Positions 46,044 to 55,223 of a stretch of 64,000 bases of DNA are shown here, piece by piece. Positions within the stretch are counted from its first letter, which is position 1; the number at the start of each line of letters is the position of its first letter. Origin of the DNA: Undibacterium pigrum (GTDB lineage: Bacteria; Pseudomonadota; Gammaproteobacteria; Burkholderiales; Burkholderiaceae_D); the NCBI RefSeq assembly GCF_003201815.1, contig NZ_QJKB01000001.1, positions 310,001-374,000 of the forward strand, written 5' to 3'. The position numbers were made by a program, and so were the translations under genes. The notes beneath the pieces are model-generated. The model saw only the letters and a list, made by a program, of their open reading frames with translations, was not told where the DNA came from and did no database searches.

Positions 46044-47266
46044 AATGCCGGCATTGTGATCACGAGTTGACGAAACCATTTCTCGATCTGGGTAGTGCAC
46101 CACCCTCAAATGCGTATCTGCGTGCCGATACACTGGAAAATCCGGAAATCTGGCTGCCTTTGAAGCTGATGGTTTGTGATTCCTGCTGGCTGGCTCAGAC
46201 TCTGGATTTTACTGGCCGCGAAAATCTGTTTGATGCTGATTATGCTTACTTCAGTTCTTGTTCCGCGAGCTGGTTGAAGCACGCAGAGCAATTCGTCACG
46301 ACGATGCGACAAGAATTGGCTTTGGATGAAAATAGCCTGGTCGTAGAGGTTGCTGCCAATGATGGTTACTTACTGCAGTATGTGAAAGCAGCAGGCATTC
46401 CTTGCCTGGGAATAGAACCAACGACCAGCACCGCCAATGCAGCGCGTGACCGAGGTATTCCTGTTATAGAAAAATTCTTTGGCACTGAACTTGCACAAGA
46501 GTTGAAGACAAATCAGCAGTCTGCTGATCTCACGGTTGCCAATAATGTGCTGGCGCATGTGCCTGACATCAATGATTTTGTTGCTGGCTTTGCTGCCTTG
46601 CTTAAACCTCAGGGAGTGGCGAGTTTTGAATTTCCACATTTGCTGAATATGGTGCAGGAAAATCAGTTCGATACGGCCTACCACGAGCATTATTCTTACT
46701 TGTCTTTGCACGCAGTGCAGGCAATTTTTGAAAAAAATGGTTTGCAGGTTTTTGATGTGCAGGAATGGCCTACCCATGGCGGCAGCTTGCGTGTACTTGC
46801 GCAGCGTCATGATACTGGGCAGCGCGATCAGCGCGACAGCGTCGCTGGCATGCTGGAGAAGGAAAGAGCAGCAGGAATCGCCGATGTGGCTTTCTATCAA
46901 AATGCACAGAAACAGGCCGAGAAAGCCAAGTTTGAACTGCTGGGATTTTTATTGAACTGTAAGAAGGATGGTAAAAAAGTAGCGGCCTATGGTGCTGCAG
47001 CAAAGGGCAATACTTTGCTCAATTTTTCCGGTGTCAGACCCGATCTCTTATCCTATGTTGTCGATATCAATATACATAAGCAAGGCAAATACTTGCCAGG
47101 CAGCCGAATACCAATTTTGACTGAAGTGGAACTGACTGCCGACAAGCCGGATTATGTTCTGATCCTGCCATGGAATTTGCGTCAGGAAATCGAGGGGCAG
47201 TTAAGCTATATCCGCGCATGGGGTGGTAAATTTGTGACTGCCATCCCCACGCTCACTATTTTTTAG
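46040..47266 (+). CDS. NDP-sugar C-methyltransferase (NovU/TylC3-like)
   Basis: 408 residues in the three-part layout of sugar 3- or 5-C-methyltransferases. First is a zinc-binding N-domain with MKCRHCDHEL and VCDSCWLAQTL (four Cys). Next is a SAM domain with VVEVAANDGYLLQYV, NNVLAHVPDINDFV and the catalytic-type EHYSYLSLHAV. Last is a C-terminal domain with AAYGAAAKGNTLLNF and VLILPWNLRQEI. It adds a methyl carbon to a keto-deoxy sugar, giving a branched-chain sugar. Coupling to the RfbC-like gene fits a CDP-linked substrate. Confidence 0.9.
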   Translation: MKCRHCDHELTKPFLDLGSAPPSNAYLRADTLENPEIWLPLKLMVCDSCWLAQTLDFTGRENLFDADYAYFSSCSASWLKHAEQFVTTMRQELALDENSLVVEVAANDGYLLQYVKAAGIPCLGIEPTTSTANAARDRGIPVIEKFFGTELAQELKTNQQSADLTVANNVLAHVPDINDFVAGFAALLKPQGVASFEFPHLLNMVQENQFDTAYHEHYSYLSLHAVQAIFEKNGLQVFDVQEWPTHGGSLRVLAQRHDTGQRDQRDSVAGMLEKERAAGIADVAFYQNAQKQAEKAKFELLGFLLNCKKDGKKVAAYGAAAKGNTLLNFSGVRPDLLSYVVDINIHKQGKYLPGSRIPILTEVELTADKPDYVLILPWNLRQEIEGQLSYIRAWGGKFVTAIPTLTIF

Positions 47267-47333
47267 TTGTAAAGGGTGGTGGAATTGGATTGGTTACAGA
47301 TGAGTCTAAATTTACTTAAAAAAATATGAATAT

Positions 47334-48089
47334 ATGAATAATAATTATTTTGCGTTGGGTTTCTATGCTCTTGAGAATGGTCAGAAATTTATCGATGGGC
47401 TTCAGCAATCTATTGAGCAATTGACAATCAGGGAGGGTATATTTGCTGCTGACAATTTATTTACTTATAACCGTAATTTGAGTTTCTTGAGCGATGAGAA
47501 ATTTATGGGTGCCTTTAATAAGAGCGCGACGGGAGCAACGGAGCAATCAATTATTTGGCGAAATTACATTCTTTGTTGGGCGGCCAGGAATGCATTGCGA
47601 CTTGATGGCGATTTTGTTGAGGCCGCTTGCTATAAGGGAACAACAGCCAAAATTATTTGGGATTATGTAAATTCTGTTACCCCTACATCTAAACATTATT
47701 ATCTCTACGATTTGTTCCAGCACGATGATCAGATGTCTCATCATGCTATGCCAGATCACGGTAATACACTGTTTGAGGAGGTGAAGGCGAAATTTGCAGA
47801 TTCTCCCAATGTCCATGTGATACAAGGAAAAGTGCCTGACAGTTTTGCAATCGCAGTGCCAGAAAAAATTTCATTGATACATTTGGATATGAATAATGCT
47901 GAAGCTGAAATTGGTGCCTTGGAAGTATTATTTGATCGTTTGGTACCAGGAGGAATATTAATACTGGATGATTATGGATGGCTATACTATCGTGATCAGA
48001 AATCTGCCGAAGATGATTGGCTGGGAAAGCGTGGATATCAGGTATTGGAATTGCCAACTGGTCAAGGGATGGTTATAAAAGTCGCTTAA
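47334..48089 (+). CDS. TylF/MycF-type O-methyltransferase
   Basis: 251 residues. Motifs include DFVEAACYKGTTAKIIWDYV (SAM motif I region), YLYDLFQHDDQMSHH, and LIHLDMNNAEAEIGALEVLF followed by PGGILILDDYGW, typical of TylF-family macrocin/sugar O-methyltransferases with metal-binding acidic residues. It is visibly richer in A+T than its neighbours (many AAT, TTT and ATT codons), which may mark recent acquisition. It ends the island, 36 bases from the stop of the opposite-strand cyclase gene. Confidence 0.82.
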   Translation: MNNNYFALGFYALENGQKFIDGLQQSIEQLTIREGIFAADNLFTYNRNLSFLSDEKFMGAFNKSATGATEQSIIWRNYILCWAARNALRLDGDFVEAACYKGTTAKIIWDYVNSVTPTSKHYYLYDLFQHDDQMSHHAMPDHGNTLFEEVKAKFADSPNVHVIQGKVPDSFAIAVPEKISLIHLDMNNAEAEIGALEVLFDRLVPGGILILDDYGWLYYRDQKSAEDDWLGKRGYQVLELPTGQGMVIKVA

Positions 48090-48125
48090 ATCCAATACGT
48101 ATGAAATTTCAAATCAACAAGATGA

Positions 48126-49781
48126 TCAGGCAGCTTTGATGACCCGGTTTTTCCCGGATTGCTTGGCTTCGTACATGGCTTTATCTGCGCGTTTAATGGT
48201 GGCATCCTGAGCTTCGCGCGGATTGCGCAGGGCGACACCGGCACTAAAGGTGATAAACAGCCTTTGCTCGTTTGCGGTAAAGAAATGCTTGGTTAATTCT
48301 CGCTGTACCCGCATCATGGCCTGGGCTGCTTCATCAAGTTGCGTCTCAGGCATGATAATGACAAATTCCTCACCGCCATAACGGGCCACTACGTCGATGG
48401 ACCTCAGGGTTTGCTTGACGATGCGCACCAGATGTACCAGAGCTTCGTCGCCTGCCGCATGACCATGGGTATCATTGAGTTTCTTGAAATTATCCAGATC
48501 CAGCAGAGCGACGCATAGCGGTGTATTGCGACGGTCGGCACGGTCAGCCTCACGTTCAAATACATCGTCCATACCACGGCGGTTCAAGCTGCCGGTGAGT
48601 TGGTCTTCTCTTACCAGTTCGCTCATATGGGCAAGCTTGTTTTCCAGTTCCTTGATGCGTGCTTCGGCTTCGCTGACTTCTTTTTGTGCAGCGACTATCA
48701 TGTCGCGCGAGCGCAAGGTTTCAGATTGCACTTCCTTGGTTTCGCTGAGTATGCTGGCAATCAGGCCGCTGACTTCGGCAACATCCTTGGCTGAACTCAG
48801 TTGCTCTGAATACGCCCCCATCTTGTTCTGGTAAGCACCAGTGCTGTCTGCCATGGCATTCAACCTGTCGATAAACGCTGTCATCATGTTCTTGACAGAA
48901 GTTTTTGACTCGGCAATGCTGTTTTTCAGTACACCTTGCTTGTAGATGACGTCTTTCAGGCTGCGTGTGGCTTCCTGCAATGCGCGGTGATCGATAGGGC
49001 CTGCGATCAGATTTTGTACGACTTCTATCTGACCACGCAGCCAGTTATCATTGTCCAGCAAGTCATGGATATTGGTCAGCAGCAGATCAAACAAGCGCAA
49101 CAGCAATTCCTGTTGTTCTGCACTGTCACCACTTTGCAATTCAATTTGAAAACACAGTTGCTTGAGACGACCAGCAATCTGATTGAGTTCGCCTTCATTG
49201 ACTGCCGTTTTCACCGACATGCCCAAACTTTCGGATTCTCCAGCAAGCTGTGGCGTTGGCTTCAGTAAAGAGGTGAGGGCAAGGGTCAGGGTGCGGTAGA
49301 GTAAATCCTTGAGTATGCGCAGACGCGGATCTTCAACCGGACCATCGTCTACCAGGGAGATATTTTTGCTTGCGGCAGGCGCTGGAAGAGGGTCATCCAC
49401 CAAGCTGATATTGCTTGATGTGCTCGGTGGTGCAGTGATGCGTTCAGCTAATTGCACGAGTCCTCTGCCATAATCCTGCCAGTTGCCTGTCTTGATTGCA
49501 CGGCTAAAGCGCTGTCCATAGGTAGCCATTTCACCGGTAGATATTTGCAGGCTATTGGCGAAGTTGGCCAGCAAAATTTCTGCTTCCGAGATTTCGGGAG
49601 GAGCTTCTGCCTGAGGTTCTGGCGCAGGATCTGGCGTATCTGGTACGCCGGCGATGTCATTGTAAAGCTTGCGATAAGCTTCGGGCGTTGGCGCAATTCT
49701 TTGTATCGCCAATTGTCTGAATGTCTCGCGCGCAATATCGGTGGGGCTTTTGAATTGCGAATTATTTGGAGTTTTTGACAT
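48126..49781 (-). CDS. Diguanylate cyclase (GGDEF domain)
   Basis: 551 residues, no membrane segment. The N-terminal 385 residues are helical, with a Pro/Glu-rich linker and a coiled coil ending in EAEARIKELENKLAHM. The C-terminal GGDEF domain (about 390-548) has DLDNFKKLNDTHGHAAGDEAL, the active-site GGEEF, and an intact inhibitory site RSID five residues before it. It should therefore make cyclic-di-GMP with product feedback. A response-regulator gene lies 58 bases upstream in the same direction. The PilZ brake encoded upstream of the flagellin cluster is a plausible target. Confidence 0.92.
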   Translation of the reverse strand: MSKTPNNSQFKSPTDIARETFRQLAIQRIAPTPEAYRKLYNDIAGVPDTPDPAPEPQAEAPPEISEAEILLANFANSLQISTGEMATYGQRFSRAIKTGNWQDYGRGLVQLAERITAPPSTSSNISLVDDPLPAPAASKNISLVDDGPVEDPRLRILKDLLYRTLTLALTSLLKPTPQLAGESESLGMSVKTAVNEGELNQIAGRLKQLCFQIELQSGDSAEQQELLLRLFDLLLTNIHDLLDNDNWLRGQIEVVQNLIAGPIDHRALQEATRSLKDVIYKQGVLKNSIAESKTSVKNMMTAFIDRLNAMADSTGAYQNKMGAYSEQLSSAKDVAEVSGLIASILSETKEVQSETLRSRDMIVAAQKEVSEAEARIKELENKLAHMSELVREDQLTGSLNRRGMDDVFEREADRADRRNTPLCVALLDLDNFKKLNDTHGHAAGDEALVHLVRIVKQTLRSIDVVARYGGEEFVIIMPETQLDEAAQAMMRVQRELTKHFFTANEQRLFITFSAGVALRNPREAQDATIKRADKAMYEAKQSGKNRVIKAA

Positions 49782-49839
49782 TTTGCTTTGCCAATGACCT
49801 TGCTAACAAGAGTATTGCTGACGACATCAATATTGCCGT

Positions 49840-50487
49840 TTAATCTACAAGCTGATTTTTAATGGCATAGTGCGTTAATTCAGCATTGTGCCGCAATTTC
49901 ATCTTCAATAGAATTCTGGAGCGGTATTCGCTGATGGTTTTTACAGAAAGTGACAATTCTTTTGCAATATCGCTGACAGACTTGCCGGACGCAATCAGGG
50001 TCATGGTCTGGAACTCGCGGTCAGACAAGGTTTTGTGCAATGCATCTTCATGTTCCTGGTTCAGGTTATTGGCCAGTTCTTGTGCCAGTTGCGTACTGAC
50101 GTATTTCAAGCCACGCGCAACCTGACGGATGGCGTCCAGTATCTGCGTGCCGCTGCATTGCTTGTTAAGGAATCCTGATGCACCTGCCTTCAAGGCGCGA
50201 ACCGCATACTGGTCTTCGCGGTGTATCGAAAACATGAGTACTGCAATGCCAGGTTTCTCAGACTTGATTTGCTTTAATACTTCTATGCCATTCCTGTCTG
50301 GCAAGACGATATCCAGCAACATGACCTCAAAATCGAGTTGACGGCTTAAACGTATGGCTTCCAGTCCGGCTTCTGCCTCTGCAATGACGGCAATATCTGT
50401 TGTGGTTGAGATAATGCTTTTTACCCCCTCCCTGACCACGGCATGATCATCGACGATGAGTACATTGATTGCTGCTTTTTCTGTCAT
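49840..50487 (-). CDS. NarL/FixJ-type response regulator
   Basis: 215 residues. The receiver domain (about 7-122) has acidic pocket D13/D14, phospho-acceptor D59 in LLDIVLP, S87 and K109. The LuxR-type HTH (about 148-210) has LSDREFQTMTLIASGKSVSDIA and LSLSVKTISEYRSRIL. No sensor kinase is adjacent, so its partner is unknown. It is divergent from greB across 166 bases. Confidence 0.93.
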   Translation of the reverse strand: MTEKAAINVLIVDDHAVVREGVKSIISTTTDIAVIAEAEAGLEAIRLSRQLDFEVMLLDIVLPDRNGIEVLKQIKSEKPGIAVLMFSIHREDQYAVRALKAGASGFLNKQCSGTQILDAIRQVARGLKYVSTQLAQELANNLNQEHEDALHKTLSDREFQTMTLIASGKSVSDIAKELSLSVKTISEYRSRILLKMKLRHNAELTHYAIKNQLVD

Positions 50488-50653
50488 GCAAAATCCATTT
50501 CCTTAGTCTGGCAAGCTGGCATTACCAGGCATCCTGTTGGAAGCACTATTGAATGGTAACGACAAGCAAAGTATTCTTCTATTTTATAAGCTAAGTGTGG
50601 GCTTTCGGTGTTGCAAAGAAAATTATTTTGGTCAAGTCCGCTACAATGAGCAT

Positions 50654-51202
50654 ATGAGCAAAGCATTTATCAAAGAAGCCGATCCGGACGACGAAGAAGA
50701 ATTCGGCGCACCAGCCATTCCTGCTGGCATAAAAAACTATATGACGCCACAAGGGCATCAGCGCATGAAGGATGAGTTTTTGCATCTCATGGATGTTGAG
50801 CGGCCTGAGATTGTCAATATCGTACACTGGGCGGCTTCCAACGGTGACCGCTCGGAGAATGGCGACTATATCTATGGCAAAAAACGTTTGCGTGAGATAG
50901 ACCGGCGCATACGCTTTTTGACCAAACGCCTCGATATTGCCGAAGTATTTGACCCTCGCATCCACCATGGGTCCGACCAGATCTATTTTGGCGCGACCGT
51001 CACCTACGAAAACCAGAATGGTGAAGCACACACTGTGACCATTGTTGGCGTGGATGAGTTTGACCCCCTGCAAGGCAAGATCAGCTGGATTTCCCCTGTG
51101 GCCAGAGCACTTATCAAGGCCAGGGTTGACGATACAGTGACGCTGCGTACACCAGGCGGGATAGAGGAGTTGACCATTTTAGAGGTCGATTACCCGGCAT
51201 AA
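50654..51202 (+). CDS. greB: Transcription elongation factor GreB
   Basis: Rescues backtracked RNA polymerase by stimulating transcript cleavage. The 182 residues start with a 25-residue acidic extension, then the coiled coil (MTPQGHQRMKDEFLHLM to about 100) with the acidic tip ASNGDRSENGDYIYG, and the FKBP-like C-domain (FGATVTYENQNGEAHTV, GKISWISPVARALIKA). RSENGDYIYGKKRLREID-type sequence and length favour GreB over GreA. ATG 50654 was chosen; an upstream in-frame extension to 50537 lacks similarity. Confidence 0.93.
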   Translation: MSKAFIKEADPDDEEEFGAPAIPAGIKNYMTPQGHQRMKDEFLHLMDVERPEIVNIVHWAASNGDRSENGDYIYGKKRLREIDRRIRFLTKRLDIAEVFDPRIHHGSDQIYFGATVTYENQNGEAHTVTIVGVDEFDPLQGKISWISPVARALIKARVDDTVTLRTPGGIEELTILEVDYPA

Positions 51203-51228
51203 ATTTTCTATGTTTTGATGATCTTCCC

Positions 51229-52581
51229 ATGTCCATCGCCTACTCCAAACTCAATCATCCCCTGCGCATACCTTTGGCGGCTGAATTTCATTCCCGCCCA
51301 TCATTGCGTTTGCATGCCCCCGAGACGCTGACGCACCTGGCAATTTTCACCCGCAACGGTGCTCACCTGGGTGGCGACAATCTATTGACCCAGCAAGTGA
51401 TACTTGGTGATTTTTGCCGTCACTTTGCGGTTGCCAGCCCGGCTGGCAATGCCAAGTATTTTTTTCACGATTTTGGGCGTTTTCGCTTGAAATGGGAATG
51501 TCATACAGAGTTTGCTACCTATACCTTTGTTGAAAACACTGCAGAGCAGCCAGAAACGCCAGCACAAGACACGGAGCTGGCACAGGTATTTGCGAATGTG
51601 CCTTTACGTCATTTGCCGCAGCAATGGTTGTTTGAGTTGCAAGAAAAGGTCATGGTCGCCACACATGTGGCGCTGATACCCGCCAATCAGGAATTTAAGC
51701 CACCTGTGCCAGTCAAACAGATATTTGAGGGCGGGGTGGTAGTGGGGAGCGAGGTTCTGAGTCGTGGCGAAGTGTGGACGGATTTTGTGATCCAGGCCGA
51801 TGGCTTCAGTCGTTTTGTCGTCAAGGATAATGGTTTTCTGGATCAGCAAGCTGGCCGTACTGTGCAACGCTTGCTGGAAATTGAAACATACAGAATGATG
51901 GCCTTGCTGGGTTTGCCGCATGCGCAAAGTGCATCGTCAGTCTTGAATGACATAGAGAGTGAACTGGTTTCCCTGACCGCAGCCATGACCATGGCTGGCA
52001 ATGGCCAGGGCGAGGCAAGTTCGACTGATGCAGAGCAAAGCTTGCTGCGGAAAATTATTGACCTGGCTGCCCGCACAGAAAAACTGGTGCTGGAAAACAG
52101 TTATCGCTTTGCTGCATCCAAGGCTTATTTCAAGCTGGTGCAGTCACGCATAGCCGAGCTGCGTGAATTCAGGATAGAAGGCGTGCCCACCATAGGTGAA
52201 TTCATGGACAGGCGCCTGGCACCAGCGATGAATACCTGTGAAGCCATCGTGCGGCGCCAGGAAACACTGGCAGAGCGTATTGCCAACACCAATGATCTGT
52301 TACGGACGAGAGTTGGCATAGTGCAGGAGCAGCAAAACCGCAGGATACTGCAAAGCATGAATGCCAGGGCAGGCCAGCAATTGCGTTTGCAACAGGCGGT
52401 AGAAGGTCTATCTGTCGTGGCGATCAGTTATTACATGACTGGCCTGGTCTATTATGCAGGCAAGGGCCTGAAGGCGATCGGTTTGCCCATCAATCCAGAC
52501 TTGCTGGCAGGTTTATCGTTGCCGGTAATTGCAGGCGTGGTCTGGTGGGGTTTGCGTAAAATGCACAAGACCATGCACTGA
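51229..52581 (+). CDS. DUF3422 family membrane-anchored protein
   Basis: 450 residues of unknown function. A soluble N-terminal part begins HPLRIPLAAEFHSRPSLRL and contains HFAVASPAGNAKYFFHDFGRF-type sequence (trimmed). A helical region with several coiled-coil stretches (about 245-395) follows, then two transmembrane helices (about 398-416 and 427-444) and a short basic tail. The layout suits an inner-membrane protein with a large cytoplasmic portion. It is 26 bases after greB and converges on spoT with seven bases between stops. Confidence 0.85.
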   Translation: MSIAYSKLNHPLRIPLAAEFHSRPSLRLHAPETLTHLAIFTRNGAHLGGDNLLTQQVILGDFCRHFAVASPAGNAKYFFHDFGRFRLKWECHTEFATYTFVENTAEQPETPAQDTELAQVFANVPLRHLPQQWLFELQEKVMVATHVALIPANQEFKPPVPVKQIFEGGVVVGSEVLSRGEVWTDFVIQADGFSRFVVKDNGFLDQQAGRTVQRLLEIETYRMMALLGLPHAQSASSVLNDIESELVSLTAAMTMAGNGQGEASSTDAEQSLLRKIIDLAARTEKLVLENSYRFAASKAYFKLVQSRIAELREFRIEGVPTIGEFMDRRLAPAMNTCEAIVRRQETLAERIANTNDLLRTRVGIVQEQQNRRILQSMNARAGQQLRLQQAVEGLSVVAISYYMTGLVYYAGKGLKAIGLPINPDLLAGLSLPVIAGVVWWGLRKMHKTMH

Positions 52582-52588
52582 AGTGCTT

Positions 52589-54910
52589 TTAGCCGTGTTC
52601 CCGGACTATGCGGCTAACACCATTCAAATGCTTGATGTTGCGCATAATTCTTGCGAGATGGGTGCGGTCTTCTATCTGTATCGTGAAGTGAATATTGGTC
52701 ATGTCATTGGCATCACCATCTTCCATATTGACATGGCTGATGTTTGCATCTGACTCACCGATTTCAGCAGCGATGCGGGCAAGGGCACCGCGCTCATTCG
52801 TTACCGTCACCGCAATACGGCAATCAAAACGACGGTTCAGGTCTTCACCCCAATTCACATCTATCCAGCGGTCAGGCTCCTTGATGTGCAAGCGTTTGGC
52901 GTGTTCGCAATCATCGGTGTGCACCACCAGGCCCTGATCGCGCTTGAGTTGGCCAACGATGCCGTCGCCAGGTATGGGCAGGCAGCAGGCGGCCAATTGC
53001 ACCGACAGGCCTTCGCTGCCATAGATGATGACAGGGTCGCGCTTGTTGCTGATCTTGTCGCCATATTGCTGGAAAGGGATGGACGGCGAATCATCTTCCA
53101 CCAGATCCAGAATATGTCTGGCCACCAGCGCCGCCATACGTTTACCTATGCCAATGTCAGTATGGATTTCATCCAGGGACTTGGCGCTGGATTCATTGAG
53201 CAATTTATCGATCAGGCTGTCCGGCAGGTCCGGATTCAGATTCACCGACACCAAAGCTTGCGCCAGCAATTGTTTGCCCAGTTCAGTAGACTCATTGAGG
53301 TTAATCGTACGCAGATAATGGCGTATGGCCGAGCGGGCCTTGCCTGTGCGTACATAAGTCAGCCAGTTTGGCGTAGGGCGCGAATTGGGTGAGGTGATAA
53401 TCTCGACGATATCGCCATTCTTCAACTCTGAGCGTAGTGGCACAGGCTCATGATTGATGCGGGTGGCAATAGCCTGGTCACCAATGTCGGTATGGATATT
53501 GTAAGCAAAGTCCAAAGCTGTTGCTCCGCGCGGCAGGGCAATAATTTTGGATTTTGGAGTGAAGACATAGACAGAATCAGGGAATAAGTCGATTTTGACG
53601 TGTTCCAGAAATTCGGCAGAGTCACCGGTCTGTTTTTGTATGTCCAGCAAAGACTGCAGCCAGGCGTGTGTACGCTGTTGCAAGTCAGTCAGGCTACCTT
53701 CTTCATTTTTGTACAGCCAATGCGCAGCGACGCCAGACTCTGCCACATGGTGCATATCGCGCGTGCGTATCTGGAACTCGACTGGTGTACCATAAGGGCC
53801 GATCAGCGTCGTGTGCAGGGATTGATAGCCATTGGTCTTGGGTATGGCAATATAATCCTTGAACTTGCCCGGCATCGGCTTGTACAGGGCATGCAAACTA
53901 CCCAGGGCATAATAACTGTCACGGAAGTCGCTGACGACGATACGGAAGCCATATACATCCAGTACCTGGGAAAAACTCAGGTGCTTGTCATGCATCTTGC
54001 GGTAAATGCCGTACAGGGTTTTTTCGCGGCCATACACTTCAGCCTTCAGGCCAGCTTCAGTCAGGGCAGTTTTTACCGCGTCCATGATCTTGTTGACGAC
54101 TTCACGACGATTGCCACGGGCCGCCTTGACTGCCTTGGACAAGGTGCGGTAACGCATAGGGTAAAGATGCGAAAACGCCAGATCCTGCAATTCGCGATAG
54201 ATATTATTCAGGCCCAGTCTGTGCGCGATAGGCACATACACATCCATGGTTTCGCGAGAAATGCGACGTTTTTTTTCCGCAGACATGAAGTCCAGGGTGC
54301 GCATATTGTGCAGGCGGTCTGCCAGTTTCACGAGGATAACGCGCACGTCTCTCGCCATGGCGAGCAGCATCTTGCGGAAGTTCTCCGCCTGGGCTTCAAT
54401 CTGACTCTGGAATTCTATCTTTTCCAGCTTGGAGAGACCGTCAACCAGAGTTGCGACTGGTGCACCAAAGCGTTCGATCAATTCGTCTTTTTTAACGTCC
54501 TGATCTTCCATCACATCGTGCAGGAGGGCAGCCATGATGGCTTGCACATCAAGCTTCCACTCAGCACAGATTTCTGCCACAGCGATGGGGTGAGAGATAT
54601 ACGGCTCGCCAGACTTGCGTACCTGGCCCAGATGCATTTCATCAGAGAAGCGATAGGCTTCCTTGACCAGTTTTAATTCACTGGCCGACATATATTCGCT
54701 GATGCGGTTGGTTAATGCAGTAATGGATGCAACACCGGTATTCGCCGACGATGCGCGAACACTGTCTATATCATCCAGATGGGACGTGTGTTTGTTGATA
54801 TGACTGGCAGAGCTAATGCTTGCCACGGGACTGCGCATGGCAGTCAGCGCGACTGAAGCTGTATCGGCCGGTTTGCTTTCCAGAGATGAATGACTGTCAT
54901 TGAGGTTCAT
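52589..54910 (-). CDS. spoT: Bifunctional (p)ppGpp synthetase/hydrolase
   Basis: Makes and degrades the alarmone (p)ppGpp. The 773 residues contain an HD hydrolase domain (about 100-225) with ISHPIAVAEI and the metal pair H131/D132 in LLHDVMEDQD, and a synthetase domain (about 285-425) with YGREKTLYGIYRKM, YGFRIVV and TNGYQSLHTTL. A TGS domain (about 445-505) and a C-terminal ACT domain (about 700-770) follow. Intact HD residues point to a SpoT/Rel-type enzyme. The first 65 residues are Ser/Ala-rich and non-conserved, so a later start is possible. rpoZ lies upstream, as in many proteobacteria. Confidence 0.94.
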   Translation of the reverse strand: MNLNDSHSSLESKPADTASVALTAMRSPVASISSASHINKHTSHLDDIDSVRASSANTGVASITALTNRISEYMSASELKLVKEAYRFSDEMHLGQVRKSGEPYISHPIAVAEICAEWKLDVQAIMAALLHDVMEDQDVKKDELIERFGAPVATLVDGLSKLEKIEFQSQIEAQAENFRKMLLAMARDVRVILVKLADRLHNMRTLDFMSAEKKRRISRETMDVYVPIAHRLGLNNIYRELQDLAFSHLYPMRYRTLSKAVKAARGNRREVVNKIMDAVKTALTEAGLKAEVYGREKTLYGIYRKMHDKHLSFSQVLDVYGFRIVVSDFRDSYYALGSLHALYKPMPGKFKDYIAIPKTNGYQSLHTTLIGPYGTPVEFQIRTRDMHHVAESGVAAHWLYKNEEGSLTDLQQRTHAWLQSLLDIQKQTGDSAEFLEHVKIDLFPDSVYVFTPKSKIIALPRGATALDFAYNIHTDIGDQAIATRINHEPVPLRSELKNGDIVEIITSPNSRPTPNWLTYVRTGKARSAIRHYLRTINLNESTELGKQLLAQALVSVNLNPDLPDSLIDKLLNESSAKSLDEIHTDIGIGKRMAALVARHILDLVEDDSPSIPFQQYGDKISNKRDPVIIYGSEGLSVQLAACCLPIPGDGIVGQLKRDQGLVVHTDDCEHAKRLHIKEPDRWIDVNWGEDLNRRFDCRIAVTVTNERGALARIAAEIGESDANISHVNMEDGDANDMTNIHFTIQIEDRTHLARIMRNIKHLNGVSRIVREHG

Positions 54911-54974
54911 TCTGTGATTCCCGGCCGGATAAAAGGCTTTAAGAAGGAGCGGCTAAGAATGCAGGTGCAGCGGC

Positions 54975-55178
54975 TTATACCGGCACTTTTTTGAGCATTT
55001 CTATGCCAACTTTACCTTCAGCGATTTCACGCAGTGCGATAACGGTAGGTTTGTCCTTGGAGTCAACCTTAGGTGTGTGGCCTTGCAACAATTGGCGAGC
55101 GCGATAAGTGGCGCACAGTGTCAACTGGAAGCGGTTAGGGATTTGTTTCAATGCGTCTTCAATGGTAATACGTGCCAT
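54975..55178 (-). CDS. rpoZ: RNA polymerase omega subunit
   Basis: 67 residues beginning [21 protein letters not shown] and containing YRARQLLQG and [16 protein letters not shown], the omega signature. It stabilises the beta-prime subunit and forms part of the ppGpp site on RNA polymerase, apt beside spoT. It is flanked by gmk and spoT in the conserved gmk-rpoZ-spoT order. Confidence 0.96.
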   Translation of the reverse strand: MARITIEDALKQIPNRFQLTLCATYRARQLLQGHTPKVDSKDKPTVIALREIAEGKVGIEMLKKVPV

Positions 55179-55223
55179 GTTTTTTCCTCAATACAAACTA
55201 GATAACTAAATTGGGTTTGCGAA

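Noticed and set aside
53600..54676. Long plus-strand open frame (358 codons) opposite spoT
   Set aside because: It is wholly antisense to the conserved synthetase and hydrolase domains, has no recognisable motif and no ribosome site, and reads as a mirror of spoT codon bias.
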